Shown here piece by piece: positions 7,587 through 14,519 of a DNA stretch of 25,175 nt. Both the position numbers and the translations under genes were made by a program. Each line of letters starts with the position of its first letter. Position 1 is the stretch's first letter. Origin of the DNA: Anaerolineae bacterium (lineage in GTDB: Bacteria; Chloroflexota; Anaerolineae; Promineifilales; Promineifilaceae); NCBI GenBank assembly GCA_028277515.1, contig JANQGC010000174.1, positions 1 to 25,175 on the forward strand, read 5' to 3'. The notes under the pieces are model-generated. The model saw nothing but the letters and a program-made list of their open reading frames with translations. It was not told the DNA's origin and did no database searches.

Positions 7587-8888
7587 TCAGTCAGTTGGAA
7601 GATTGGACATGTTTAACAATAAACCCAACATAACGCTGCTGATGAGCAGAGAACTTCCCCCATAACTGATGAAGGGAAGTGTCACACCGGTTAAGGGCAA
7701 TAGTTTGGTCACTCCGCCCATAATTAACAAGGCTTGAATGCTGAATAACAGGGTTATTCCTGTCGCTAGGTAAAAACGGAACGGCCGTTTATTGGTCAAT
7801 GCCAGTCGAAAACCACGATAAGTTAATAACATAAATACTGCGACCAGTGTAAGTCCCCCAATCAAGCCCCATTCCTCAGCCACAGCAGCGAACACAAAAT
7901 CTGAATGAACAACCGGGATAAAGGTTGGAAAACCCTGACCAATCCCTTGCCCAATCAATCCCCCGGCCGCAATAGCATATAGGGACTGGACGATTTGGAA
8001 CGCGCGGTTTAAAGCCTCCGGCCATGGATTTAACCAGGCATCAACGCGAAGCGAGACAACATCAAATAAGTTATAAGCGATGATTGCGGCCAAAAATAGG
8101 AGAAAAAAGCCGACAAGGACGACCCATCTGCTGCCGGTTGCTACATACAAAAAAGCCAGGAAAAGCAAGAAAAAAAGAGCCGCTGCCCCTAAATCTCGCT
8201 GCCAGACCAAAAATACCATGCAAAATCCCCACATCACGAGCAAAGGTATTAATTTCGGTAATATACTCTGAATTCCCCTACCCTGACCCTGGCGCAGCAA
8301 AGATCCCCTATCGGCAAAGTAACTTGACAGGAAGATGACGAGCAATAGTTTTAGTAGTTCGGATGGCTGGAAAAAAATTATGGGTCCTACATATGGAATA
8401 GGCAGTGGTAGCCAAAGGGCAGCACCAAATCCGGAGGGATTCGTTCCAAAAATCAGGGTCAGGGCTAAAAGTACCAAACCGAATAGGAGAATAGAGTATC
8501 GATATTTTCTAAGAGGCCGGAGTGTCCTTGGCAATATCGCAGATAGGAGCAGCGCACCTGTTCCCAGAACAACCCATAAAACCTGCCTGGCTAGAAAATT
8601 GGCAGCCAGCCGGTCGACTAACAAAATTCCCCATCCTGTAAGCAGCGCGAACAATGTTAAAAAAATGGGATCGTATGTTTGTAGGTAACGGCTCAAAATT
8701 AAGTGAGCACCGGTAATGGCAATTAGCCAAATGACCGGTCCCCAAAGATGATCCATATGTATGGCTTGTTCAGTTGCCAGGCTTAGGGCTGTCGCATTGA
8801 TAAATATGAAGAACGCTATAATTAAAATAAAAAAGCGCTCCCATCGAGTCCTATCTTCATATTCAAAGCGCAATAGATTGGAGTACAT
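7587..8888 (-). CDS. SEDS-family peptidoglycan glycosyltransferase (FtsW/RodA/SpoVE)
   Basis: A 433-residue polytopic membrane protein with ten or so hydrophobic helices. SEDS proteins polymerise lipid II into glycan strands on the outer face of the membrane. Conserved elements are W159 (ALWLPL), FQPSELLK (173-180), QRDLGAA (230-236), the GGLIGQGIGQG loop (309-319) and HSDFVFAAVAEEWG (328-341). D330 in the last motif matches the Asp known to be essential in Bacillus RodA (D280). All of these are intact, in contrast to the degenerate PBP-like partner encoded 15 bases downstream on the same strand. Elongation (RodA) versus division (FtsW) cannot be decided from sequence. The first ~95 residues contain two or three extra hydrophobic segments before the usual core. 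No FHA-domain or phosphatase genes, common in actinobacterial versions of this cluster, are present upstream. Confidence 0.93.
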   Translation of the reverse strand: MYSNLLRFEYEDRTRWERFFILIIAFFIFINATALSLATEQAIHMDHLWGPVIWLIAITGAHLILSRYLQTYDPIFLTLFALLTGWGILLVDRLAANFLARQVLWVVLGTGALLLSAILPRTLRPLRKYRYSILLFGLVLLALTLIFGTNPSGFGAALWLPLPIPYVGPIIFFQPSELLKLLLVIFLSSYFADRGSLLRQGQGRGIQSILPKLIPLLVMWGFCMVFLVWQRDLGAAALFFLLFLAFLYVATGSRWVVLVGFFLLFLAAIIAYNLFDVVSLRVDAWLNPWPEALNRAFQIVQSLYAIAAGGLIGQGIGQGFPTFIPVVHSDFVFAAVAEEWGLIGGLTLVAVFMLLTYRGFRLALTNKRPFRFYLATGITLLFSIQALLIMGGVTKLLPLTGVTLPFISYGGSSLLISSVMLGLLLNMSNLPTD

Positions 8889-9028
8889 AAACTATTAAGA
8901 GCTAAACCAGGGTTTTTTCGTTTAATATGTAATGATAACGTTCATTGTGGAAGATTGTTCCAATATCAACTCAACCCCTAAACTGGCATGAGTTCAAGCA
9001 GATTAGAGCTTCGCTGGCGGGTTAAACC

Positions 9029-9895
9029 TTAATCAAGATACTTAGCTACTATCGGGCGAAGTTCTTCTTTTAATTTTTCTGGAACCAGGTCACGATTGGT
9101 TATTAAAGCGTCCCGAAGTGCATGATGTGCGGGCATCTCGGTCGCCCAATGGTCCATAGTCTTGATCATGTGGGAAAGTGCTTGTTGGGCTAATTCTGTA
9201 TTTTGTTGCAGAATGCGGATAACCATTTCGACAGTCACCGGTTTCTCGCTTTCATGCCATACATCGTAATCCGTAACATGAGCCATGACTGAATAGGCGA
9301 TTTCCGCCTCCCTGGCAAGGAAGGCTTCAGGACTGGTTGTCATGCCAATGATATCCATGCCCCACTGGCGAAATAGCATAGACTCCCCTTTTGTGCTGAA
9401 TCGTGGTCCTTCAATGGTAATGAAGCTACTACCTGTATGGATAGGTCCGTTAAATTGGCGAACTGATTCGATGATGACCTGATTTAGTTCAGCAGAAAAT
9501 GGGTGTGCTGGTGAAACATGAGCCACTAAACCGTTACCAAAAAAGGATCGATCTCTATTTTTGGTAAAGTCGATTAATTGATCGGGAACAACAATATCAC
9601 CTGGCGCAAAGTCTTCGCGCAGTGAGCCACAAGCACTTACAGAAATGATATATTTTACGCCAAGTTCTTTTAGGGCGAAGATATTGGCTTTATATGGAAC
9701 TTCGGTAGGTGTAAGCAGGTGGCCACGGCCGTGGCGAGGTAAAAAAACGACGCGATGGCCGTGTAAGGTGCCGATAATCAACGAATCAGATGGTTTACCA
9801 AAAGGCGTATTGACATCCACCTCTTCTATTTCCGTTAACTCGGCCATCCCATATAAACCGCTTCCACCAACAATACCTAATTCAATTTTTGTCAT
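9029..9895 (-). CDS. mtnP: S-methyl-5'-thioadenosine phosphorylase
   Basis: Cleaves methylthioadenosine with phosphate to adenine and methylthioribose-1-phosphate, the first step of methionine salvage. It is a 288-residue member of the trimeric PNP/MTAP family, of usual length. Motifs in order: GIVGGSGLYGM at the N-terminus, TPFGKPSD, RHGRGHLLTPTEVPYKANI, VSACGSLRE followed by PGDIVVPDQLID, FITIEGPRFST, GMDIIGMTTSPEAFLAREAEI and the substrate-loop motif TDYDVWH. These favour MTAP over guanosine/inosine PNP. A longer in-frame start exists at 9946, but AGGGA lies seven to eight bases before ATG 9895 and the family starts there, so 9895 is preferred. It is a monocistronic gene with a promoter shared divergently with the 10114 gene. 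Family-level confidence is high; methylthioinosine activity cannot be excluded. Confidence 0.93.
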   Translation of the reverse strand: MTKIELGIVGGSGLYGMAELTEIEEVDVNTPFGKPSDSLIIGTLHGHRVVFLPRHGRGHLLTPTEVPYKANIFALKELGVKYIISVSACGSLREDFAPGDIVVPDQLIDFTKNRDRSFFGNGLVAHVSPAHPFSAELNQVIIESVRQFNGPIHTGSSFITIEGPRFSTKGESMLFRQWGMDIIGMTTSPEAFLAREAEIAYSVMAHVTDYDVWHESEKPVTVEMVIRILQQNTELAQQALSHMIKTMDHWATEMPAHHALRDALITNRDLVPEKLKEELRPIVAKYLD

Positions 9896-9945
9896 GATTT
9901 TTCCCTGTATGATGCTAGATATTCGTCGATAATTGTCGAAATTCA

Positions 9946-9976
9946 ATTATAACAGTAGGAACCTCTCGTGTATAAT
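9946..9976. promoter_or_regulatory. Divergent promoter region between mtnP and the first HhH gene
   Basis: On the minus strand a TGTTATAAT extended -10 (TATAAT = complement of 9946-9951) lies about 50 bases upstream of mtnP. On the plus strand TATAAT occupies 9971-9976, about 138 bases before the 10114 start. No convincing -35 boxes are visible. The placement in the divergent gap is what gives these weight. Confidence 0.45.
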
Positions 9977-10113
9977 ATAAGAAGTATTCACCTAATTTTT
10001 ATTCCAAAGCAACTTGCATAACATAACATTAATCACTAAAATGGCATCAGCGGAGTATTGGGATCAATGCTGGCTAATGAGTGCCGGCAATATGCAGAAG
10101 GGTATTGGTAACA

Positions 10114-10632
10114 ATGAAATTTCCAAAGTTTCTCGCGGGTCTTCTTTTTGGTGTCATCATTGGCTTGATCATTTGGTATTGGCAAAAAAGTACATCCGCC
10201 GAGGAGGGGGCACTCGCCGTTTTAGATCGCCTGGCGAAAGCTGAATTGCGCGTTCGAGACTTAGAAGCTCGATTGCGATTGGCTCACGAGGGAAAAGGGG
10301 AGGTCGAACAGCCGGAAGTCTTGAGCGGACTACCGGATTTATGGGGACTGGACTCAGGTGGGGAAAAAACCGATTCAGTTGAGCCGGAGGATGAGGTTGT
10401 AGAGGAGCTTGAAGACCGGCAGCAAGATCAACCTGACCAGGATAATTTACAAACAATCAACGGCATTGGACCTGCTTATGAGCGGCGATTGAATGCGGCC
10501 GGAGTTTTGACATATCAGGACTTAATTCAAAAAACGCCAGATGAACTGCGCGAAATTGCGAAAGTAAAAAGCTGGCAAGCGACCGATCCGGAACAGTGGA
10601 TTGAAGAAGCTAAGATGCTCCTGCAGGAATAA
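10114..10632 (+). CDS. Membrane-anchored helix-hairpin-helix protein, copy 1
   Basis: A 172-residue protein of unrecognised specific function. Residues ~5-23 form a single hydrophobic helix near the N-terminus. Residues ~30-58 are a short charged coiled-coil-like helix, 60-108 an acidic low-complexity linker, and 111-172 a helix-hairpin-helix domain with the hairpin INGIGP (115-120), then RRLNAAGVLTYQDL and a terminal Trp-containing helix. This kind of C-terminal HhH domain (GIGPxxxxxLxxAGI-x-T) is often appended to other proteins, and the intact Gly-Ile-Gly suggests nucleic-acid or protein binding. Translation could begin at GTG 10081, but ATG 10114 places the membrane helix at the very N-terminus. 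The gene is followed four bases later by a paralogous gene. The cytoplasmic HhH anchored to the membrane hints at DNA tethering or a membrane scaffold; this is inference. Confidence 0.75.
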   Translation: MKFPKFLAGLLFGVIIGLIIWYWQKSTSAEEGALAVLDRLAKAELRVRDLEARLRLAHEGKGEVEQPEVLSGLPDLWGLDSGGEKTDSVEPEDEVVEELEDRQQDQPDQDNLQTINGIGPAYERRLNAAGVLTYQDLIQKTPDELREIAKVKSWQATDPEQWIEEAKMLLQE

Positions 10633-10636
10633 CCGG

Positions 10637-11407
10637 GTGAGTTTGGAAATTTTCCTCATCATTGTTGTTGGCTTTTTAGCAGGCATGATTCCAGCCATGC
10701 TGATTGTTGGCTTTTGGGGGGGCAGACAATCAGAAAAGCGGCGGAAAGAATTGAAGCTAAAATATGAGCAACAATTGGTTGCACTCAGGGGAACGATACG
10801 GCGTTTGATGCAGCGCATCGAAAAATTGACGGGGGAAAGAAATCAATTAAAAACGGCAAACAAAGGGCTTCGGGATGCTGTACAGGAGCAGCGTCAGACT
10901 GTTGATGCTATCAATGTTGAATTGGAGAAGCAGCAGAATGACCTTAAAAAGCTAAGAAATGAAGTTGATGATTTGGCCAGTGAAAATTTGCGATATGAAG
11001 GTCGTTTACAGGAAGCGCAAATTAACCAGGAGCGGATGGCGTCGCAGTTCAAACAAACTGTTGCTGATTTCACTGAGGTCAAACGTTTGCGAAAACACCT
11101 CTTATTTGCCACAAACCAACTACGTCAGGCCCAATTAGGAAGTAATATCAACCCTGAAAACAGGAACCAAGCAGATGCAAGCCACCTTCATTCACCTGCG
11201 AAATTGGATGTGTCCGTTATTCAAACGATTGAGCCATTGTTTGTTGAGCGGCTTCACGAATCGGGAATTCATACGATTGCTGATTTAGCCGAGCAAACAC
11301 CGGAAAGGGTCGCCCATTTTGTTGGGTTGTCAGAGCCGGATGATTCTAAAAAATGGATTGCCCAAGCCAAAGCGATGATCAATCGCCCCTCACAATCGGC
11401 CGCATAA
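10637..11407 (+). CDS. Membrane-anchored coiled-coil protein with degenerate HhH domain, copy 2
   Basis: A 256-residue protein starting at GTG 10637, eight bases after AGGA. An N-terminal membrane helix (residues ~4-28, hydrophobic with GFLAGMIPAMLIVGFWGG) is followed by a long heptad-like coiled coil (~32-155, rich in Glu, Lys, Gln and Leu). A C-terminal domain (190-250) aligns with the HhH domain of the preceding gene: both have L-x-x-x-G-[IV]-x-T-x-x-D-L and end in K-x-W-I/QWI-x-x-A-K. The Gly-Ile-Gly hairpin is replaced by T-I-E (197-199), so this copy has probably lost canonical DNA binding. It overlaps no gene, is transcribed with copy 1 and converges on the S24/S26-type gene with a 10-base gap. 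No function is recognised; the fold assignment comes from the internal comparison. Confidence 0.75.
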   Translation: MSLEIFLIIVVGFLAGMIPAMLIVGFWGGRQSEKRRKELKLKYEQQLVALRGTIRRLMQRIEKLTGERNQLKTANKGLRDAVQEQRQTVDAINVELEKQQNDLKKLRNEVDDLASENLRYEGRLQEAQINQERMASQFKQTVADFTEVKRLRKHLLFATNQLRQAQLGSNINPENRNQADASHLHSPAKLDVSVIQTIEPLFVERLHESGIHTIADLAEQTPERVAHFVGLSEPDDSKKWIAQAKAMINRPSQSAA

Positions 11408-11417
11408 ATAACACTAT

Positions 11418-12023
11418 TTAAGAGATGCCATCAACTACAATTGACAATGCTTGTGCCCCATAACTGCTGAGACGCCTTAGAAAGCGATACCGGATATCTC
11501 GTTTACCTTTTTTCCTCCGTTCTTCGGAAAGTGCCATGTTTTCCAAATTCAGAGTTGCACTGCTCAGGTCTAACCCAGTTATTTCTAGTAGTTCCCAGCA
11601 AGCTAGTTTGTAAAGATTTCTCGACAGCCAGGCTCCTCGACCACCATCAAGGCTAACCTGACCCTTATTTCTCCGGCGCCAGACAACGCGGCCGATAATG
11701 TCGGCAAGATCGGATGGTTTATCAAACATCAGTGTTCGATCGGCCCAGGTTACAATTTTCTTGTCCCTCTCAACCTCAATCAATCCCGCAAAACGGTGAG
11801 TGACCATGTCATGTGGTTGGTTTTGATAGGCAAAAGTGATGATCTGCCCTGGTTTGAGTAATGCGGGTTCAACTTGTTGAAGACCGATCTGATCCCCCCG
11901 CTGCAAAAGAGGAGACATACTATCACTGCTAACCGTCAAACTTGGTTTGTTCCCCTCTTTAAGCCCCGATCTGAGCATCTCTGATATCGAAGGAAACGCG
12001 TTTGATCCTGGGTTTTTATGCAT
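11418..12023 (-). CDS. S24/S26 (signal-peptidase-like) family protein without membrane segment
   Basis: A 201-residue protein. The first half carries the LexA/signal-peptidase fold: VSSDSMSPLLQRGDQI (31-46) with the nucleophile position at S35, and DMVTHRFAG (72-80) with H76. The second motif has the Ser-His arrangement of SipW/archaeal signal peptidases, not the Ser-Lys of LepB. A WADRTLMFDKP segment (93-103) replaces the usual T-K-G-D-A-N...D-P region. No transmembrane helix is visible, unlike true signal peptidases. The C-terminal ~75 residues are basic and unrecognised. The gene follows obgE by 34 bases on the same strand and is probably cotranscribed. It could be a regulatory peptidase, a self-processing protein or a non-catalytic relative; the role is unknown. 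Confidence 0.7.
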   Translation of the reverse strand: MHKNPGSNAFPSISEMLRSGLKEGNKPSLTVSSDSMSPLLQRGDQIGLQQVEPALLKPGQIITFAYQNQPHDMVTHRFAGLIEVERDKKIVTWADRTLMFDKPSDLADIIGRVVWRRRNKGQVSLDGGRGAWLSRNLYKLACWELLEITGLDLSSATLNLENMALSEERRKKGKRDIRYRFLRRLSSYGAQALSIVVDGIS

Positions 12024-12057
12024 CTCTCAACCAGGAGGTCCAATTAAATTGGGTGTC

Positions 12058-13317
12058 CTACTCCCCCCATTCCAATTCTTGATCACCTATGATGACGATA
12101 TCACCTTCCGATATACCTGCTTCTTGTAAAGCTTCTGTGATTCCCATTCTTTCCAAAATATGTTGAAATCGAACCAATGTGGCATCGAATTCAAAATATG
12201 TCATGGCTGCGACTCGTTCAATTTTACGGCCGCGCACCCGCCAGGCAGGTCCTTCTCGTTCAATCGTAAACCCCTCATTTTCAAGTGGTGAAATAATAGG
12301 ATCTTCCAGCAAAACAAAATCCTCTCTCGGTGCGCTCTCTAACATATCTTTTACGCGATAAAGCATCTCTTGAATGCCCTGGCCCGTGACCGCGGAAATT
12401 GAACAAAAAGGATAACCATGCTTTTCAATCTCTTCTTCTAATAATGGCTCCCAGGCGATGGCATCGGGCAGGTCGATTTTATTAAGAATGACAAGCTGCG
12501 GTTTTTTTTCCAGAGCGACGTCATAGAGAGCCAACTCCTGGTTGATCATAGCCCAATCTTCAAGCGGTTCGGCAGCAGCACCATCCAACAAATGAATAAG
12601 CACACGTGTGCGTTCGATATGGCGCAGAAAATCATGACCCAGACCGGCACCAGTTGCAGCACCTTCGATCAGCCCAGGGATATCAGCCATGATAATGGTG
12701 CTGTAATCGCCCAGATTCACGACACCTAAATTCGGTGTTAAGGTTGTAAAAGGATAGTTTGCGATTTTGGGCTTGGCCGCGCTTATTGCAGATAATAACG
12801 TCGATTTTCCGGCATTGGGTACACCCACTATGCCGACATCAGCAATTAATTTCAGTTCGAGGGTTAACCATAGTTCTTCACCCGGTTCTCCTCGTTCGGC
12901 CAATCTCGGAGCCTGGTTGCGACTGTTAGAAAAACGAATATTACCTCTGCCACCTCGACCACCGGACAAAATAATAGCCTCCTGTCCCATTTTGCTCAGA
13001 TCGGCTAAAATTTCTTTGGTTTCGGCATTGCTAATGACCGTTCCTTGAGGAACCTCAAGCAGGATATTCTCCCCATTTGCACCTGTTTTTCTTTTTGGAT
13101 TACCATGCTTCCCATTTTCGGCCCTATAGTGATTGTTACGATGATAACGAACAAGGCTATTTAAGTTGGGGTTAGTGGAAAAGATGATGTCACCACCTTT
13201 TCCTCCATCACCTCCATCTGGGCCGCCTAGCGGCACAAATTTTTCCCGGCGAAAACTAATCATACCATCACCGCCATCCCCACTGCGGACGTATATTTTG
13301 GCGCGATCGTAAAACAT
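12058..13317 (-). CDS. obgE: GTPase ObgE/CgtA
   Basis: Essential GTPase associated with the 50S ribosomal subunit and stress control. The 419 residues have the three-domain form. The Gly-rich Obg fold (1-158) contains GGDGMISFRREKF, GGPDGGDGGKGG and GGRGGRGN. The G domain (159-~330) has G1 GVPNAGKST (165-173), G3 DIPGLIEGA and G4 NKID. A C-terminal OCT domain (~345-419) is present, as in many Gram-positive and Chloroflexota proteins. The ATG overlaps the stop of the upstream DUF177 gene by one base (TGATG), implying translational coupling. All GTP-binding motifs are intact. Confidence 0.96.
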   Translation of the reverse strand: MFYDRAKIYVRSGDGGDGMISFRREKFVPLGGPDGGDGGKGGDIIFSTNPNLNSLVRYHRNNHYRAENGKHGNPKRKTGANGENILLEVPQGTVISNAETKEILADLSKMGQEAIILSGGRGGRGNIRFSNSRNQAPRLAERGEPGEELWLTLELKLIADVGIVGVPNAGKSTLLSAISAAKPKIANYPFTTLTPNLGVVNLGDYSTIIMADIPGLIEGAATGAGLGHDFLRHIERTRVLIHLLDGAAAEPLEDWAMINQELALYDVALEKKPQLVILNKIDLPDAIAWEPLLEEEIEKHGYPFCSISAVTGQGIQEMLYRVKDMLESAPREDFVLLEDPIISPLENEGFTIEREGPAWRVRGRKIERVAAMTYFEFDATLVRFQHILERMGITEALQEAGISEGDIVIIGDQELEWGE

Positions 13318-13829
13318 CAGTCTAGTAATTGTTTTAGCATTGTGAGTCGTGGATCAATGTCCTCTTCCTCACATCCACAATCCCCTAAATTCAAGTTATG
13401 GCCACATTCCATACAAAGGCCCTGACAATCTTCTTTACAGATCGGCCGTATGGGTACAGAAAGCCAGGCTAATTCCCGGACAAGAGGGGCCAGATCGATA
13501 AACCCATTTTCACCAACCACATAACCGCCTTCTGGCGCTTCATGTGGCGGGTAATAAAATAATTCGTCAAGCTCCATCGTTATTGGAATCTCTGTTGGTT
13601 CAAGGCAGCGCACACACTCATCTGTCACAGTGCTGGAGAGTACGCCGTTAAGATATATTCCTTCTGAAATACGCGTAGCCAGGAATTTTCCAACAAGCGG
13701 AGCTAAAGTCAGATCTTCGGCAACTTTGACGTCCGGATAACTTAATTCATATTCACGGAACGTACCAATGGGTGATTCTAATAAGAAGCCGAAATTGAAA
13801 CGCAATCGAGATGGGTGAGACTTGCTCAT
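13317..13829 (-). CDS. DUF177/YceD-family protein
   Basis: A 170-residue protein of the YceD/DUF177 family, linked to 23S rRNA or large-subunit maturation in plants and bacteria. The family core CVRCLEPTEIPI (72-83) is present. The C-terminal Cys-rich tail (C131, C135, C139, C142, C151, C153) around DCQGLCMECGHNLN looks like a zinc-binding module, and DPRLTMLKQLL is the usual ending. In most bacteria the gene sits directly before rpmF (ribosomal protein L32). Here it is coupled by TGATG to obgE, and no rpmF is seen. Linking two ribosome-assembly genes makes functional sense. A ribosome binding site (GAGGAGACTATC on the coding strand) precedes the start. Confidence 0.88.
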   Translation of the reverse strand: MSKSHPSRLRFNFGFLLESPIGTFREYELSYPDVKVAEDLTLAPLVGKFLATRISEGIYLNGVLSSTVTDECVRCLEPTEIPITMELDELFYYPPHEAPEGGYVVGENGFIDLAPLVRELAWLSVPIRPICKEDCQGLCMECGHNLNLGDCGCEEEDIDPRLTMLKQLLD

Positions 13830-13983
13830 GATAGTCTCCTCTGGTTAAAGGTATTTGGAATCGTGGATTCTTGATCTTAAATCAAGCAGATTCCTACTTA
13901 TTTTAACCCAAAACGAGTTAAAAGTTGCATAGGAATAGATTCACAACCCATTCCAATCTAATCATATATATTAATAATGGGCA

Positions 13984-14442
13984 TTAATCTACCTGAACAA
14001 CTCCTGAATGATGCTCATCTCCCCACTCATGAAGTACGACAAGCCTGAAAATATCTGATTCAGTGATTATTCCACAAACAGCTCCATCACCGTCTATTAC
14101 GGGGAGACCACTCACAGTATTATTCAACATGACATTTGCAGCTTCCTGGATGGTCTGGTCCGGATAAATAGTGGCCGGATTGGACGCCATTACTCTTTCA
14201 ACCGTCAAATTAGAGAGTAAATAATTCATTTCGAATATGCTAACAGATGTTGCCGGGGATGGTGAAGCCGTGCGCACATCGCTAAGAGTAATGATGCCAA
14301 CTAATTGACCGGCCTCATCAAGGACCGGCAGACGCCGGATATTATCAGAAATCATTTTTTGGTGAGCTTCGGGCAAACTACTATCTTTCGATATAACGAT
14401 CACTTCTTTGGTCATCCAATCTTTTACCAGTTCTTGCTTCAT
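13984..14442 (-). CDS. Tandem CBS-domain protein
   Basis: A 152-residue protein made of two CBS domains and little else. Domain one runs from VKDWMTKEVIVISKDSS to VGIITLSDVR (~6-56), and domain two from VERVMASNPATIYPDQT to CGIITESDIFRLV (~80-134). Such stand-alone pairs bind adenosine ligands (AMP, ATP, SAM) and act as energy sensors or modulate partner proteins. The upstream in-frame start at 14478 is possible, but GAGG nine bases before ATG 14442 favours the shorter form. It lies about 78 bases after clpB on the same strand, so cotranscription is possible. The target is unknown. Confidence 0.88.
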   Translation of the reverse strand: MKQELVKDWMTKEVIVISKDSSLPEAHQKMISDNIRRLPVLDEAGQLVGIITLSDVRTASPSPATSVSIFEMNYLLSNLTVERVMASNPATIYPDQTIQEAANVMLNNTVSGLPVIDGDGAVCGIITESDIFRLVVLHEWGDEHHSGVVQVD

Positions 14443-14519
14443 AGTTTGCGCCTCACACTCATTATTTAAGATGGACAAACGTTGCTATTGTATCCGAACG
14501 AAGACCTGTTACCCAAGAA

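Noticed and set aside
8080..8745. Several open frames opposite and overlapping the SEDS gene
   Set aside because: They mirror the low stop density opposite hydrophobic coding sequence; the SEDS frame carries all conserved motifs.
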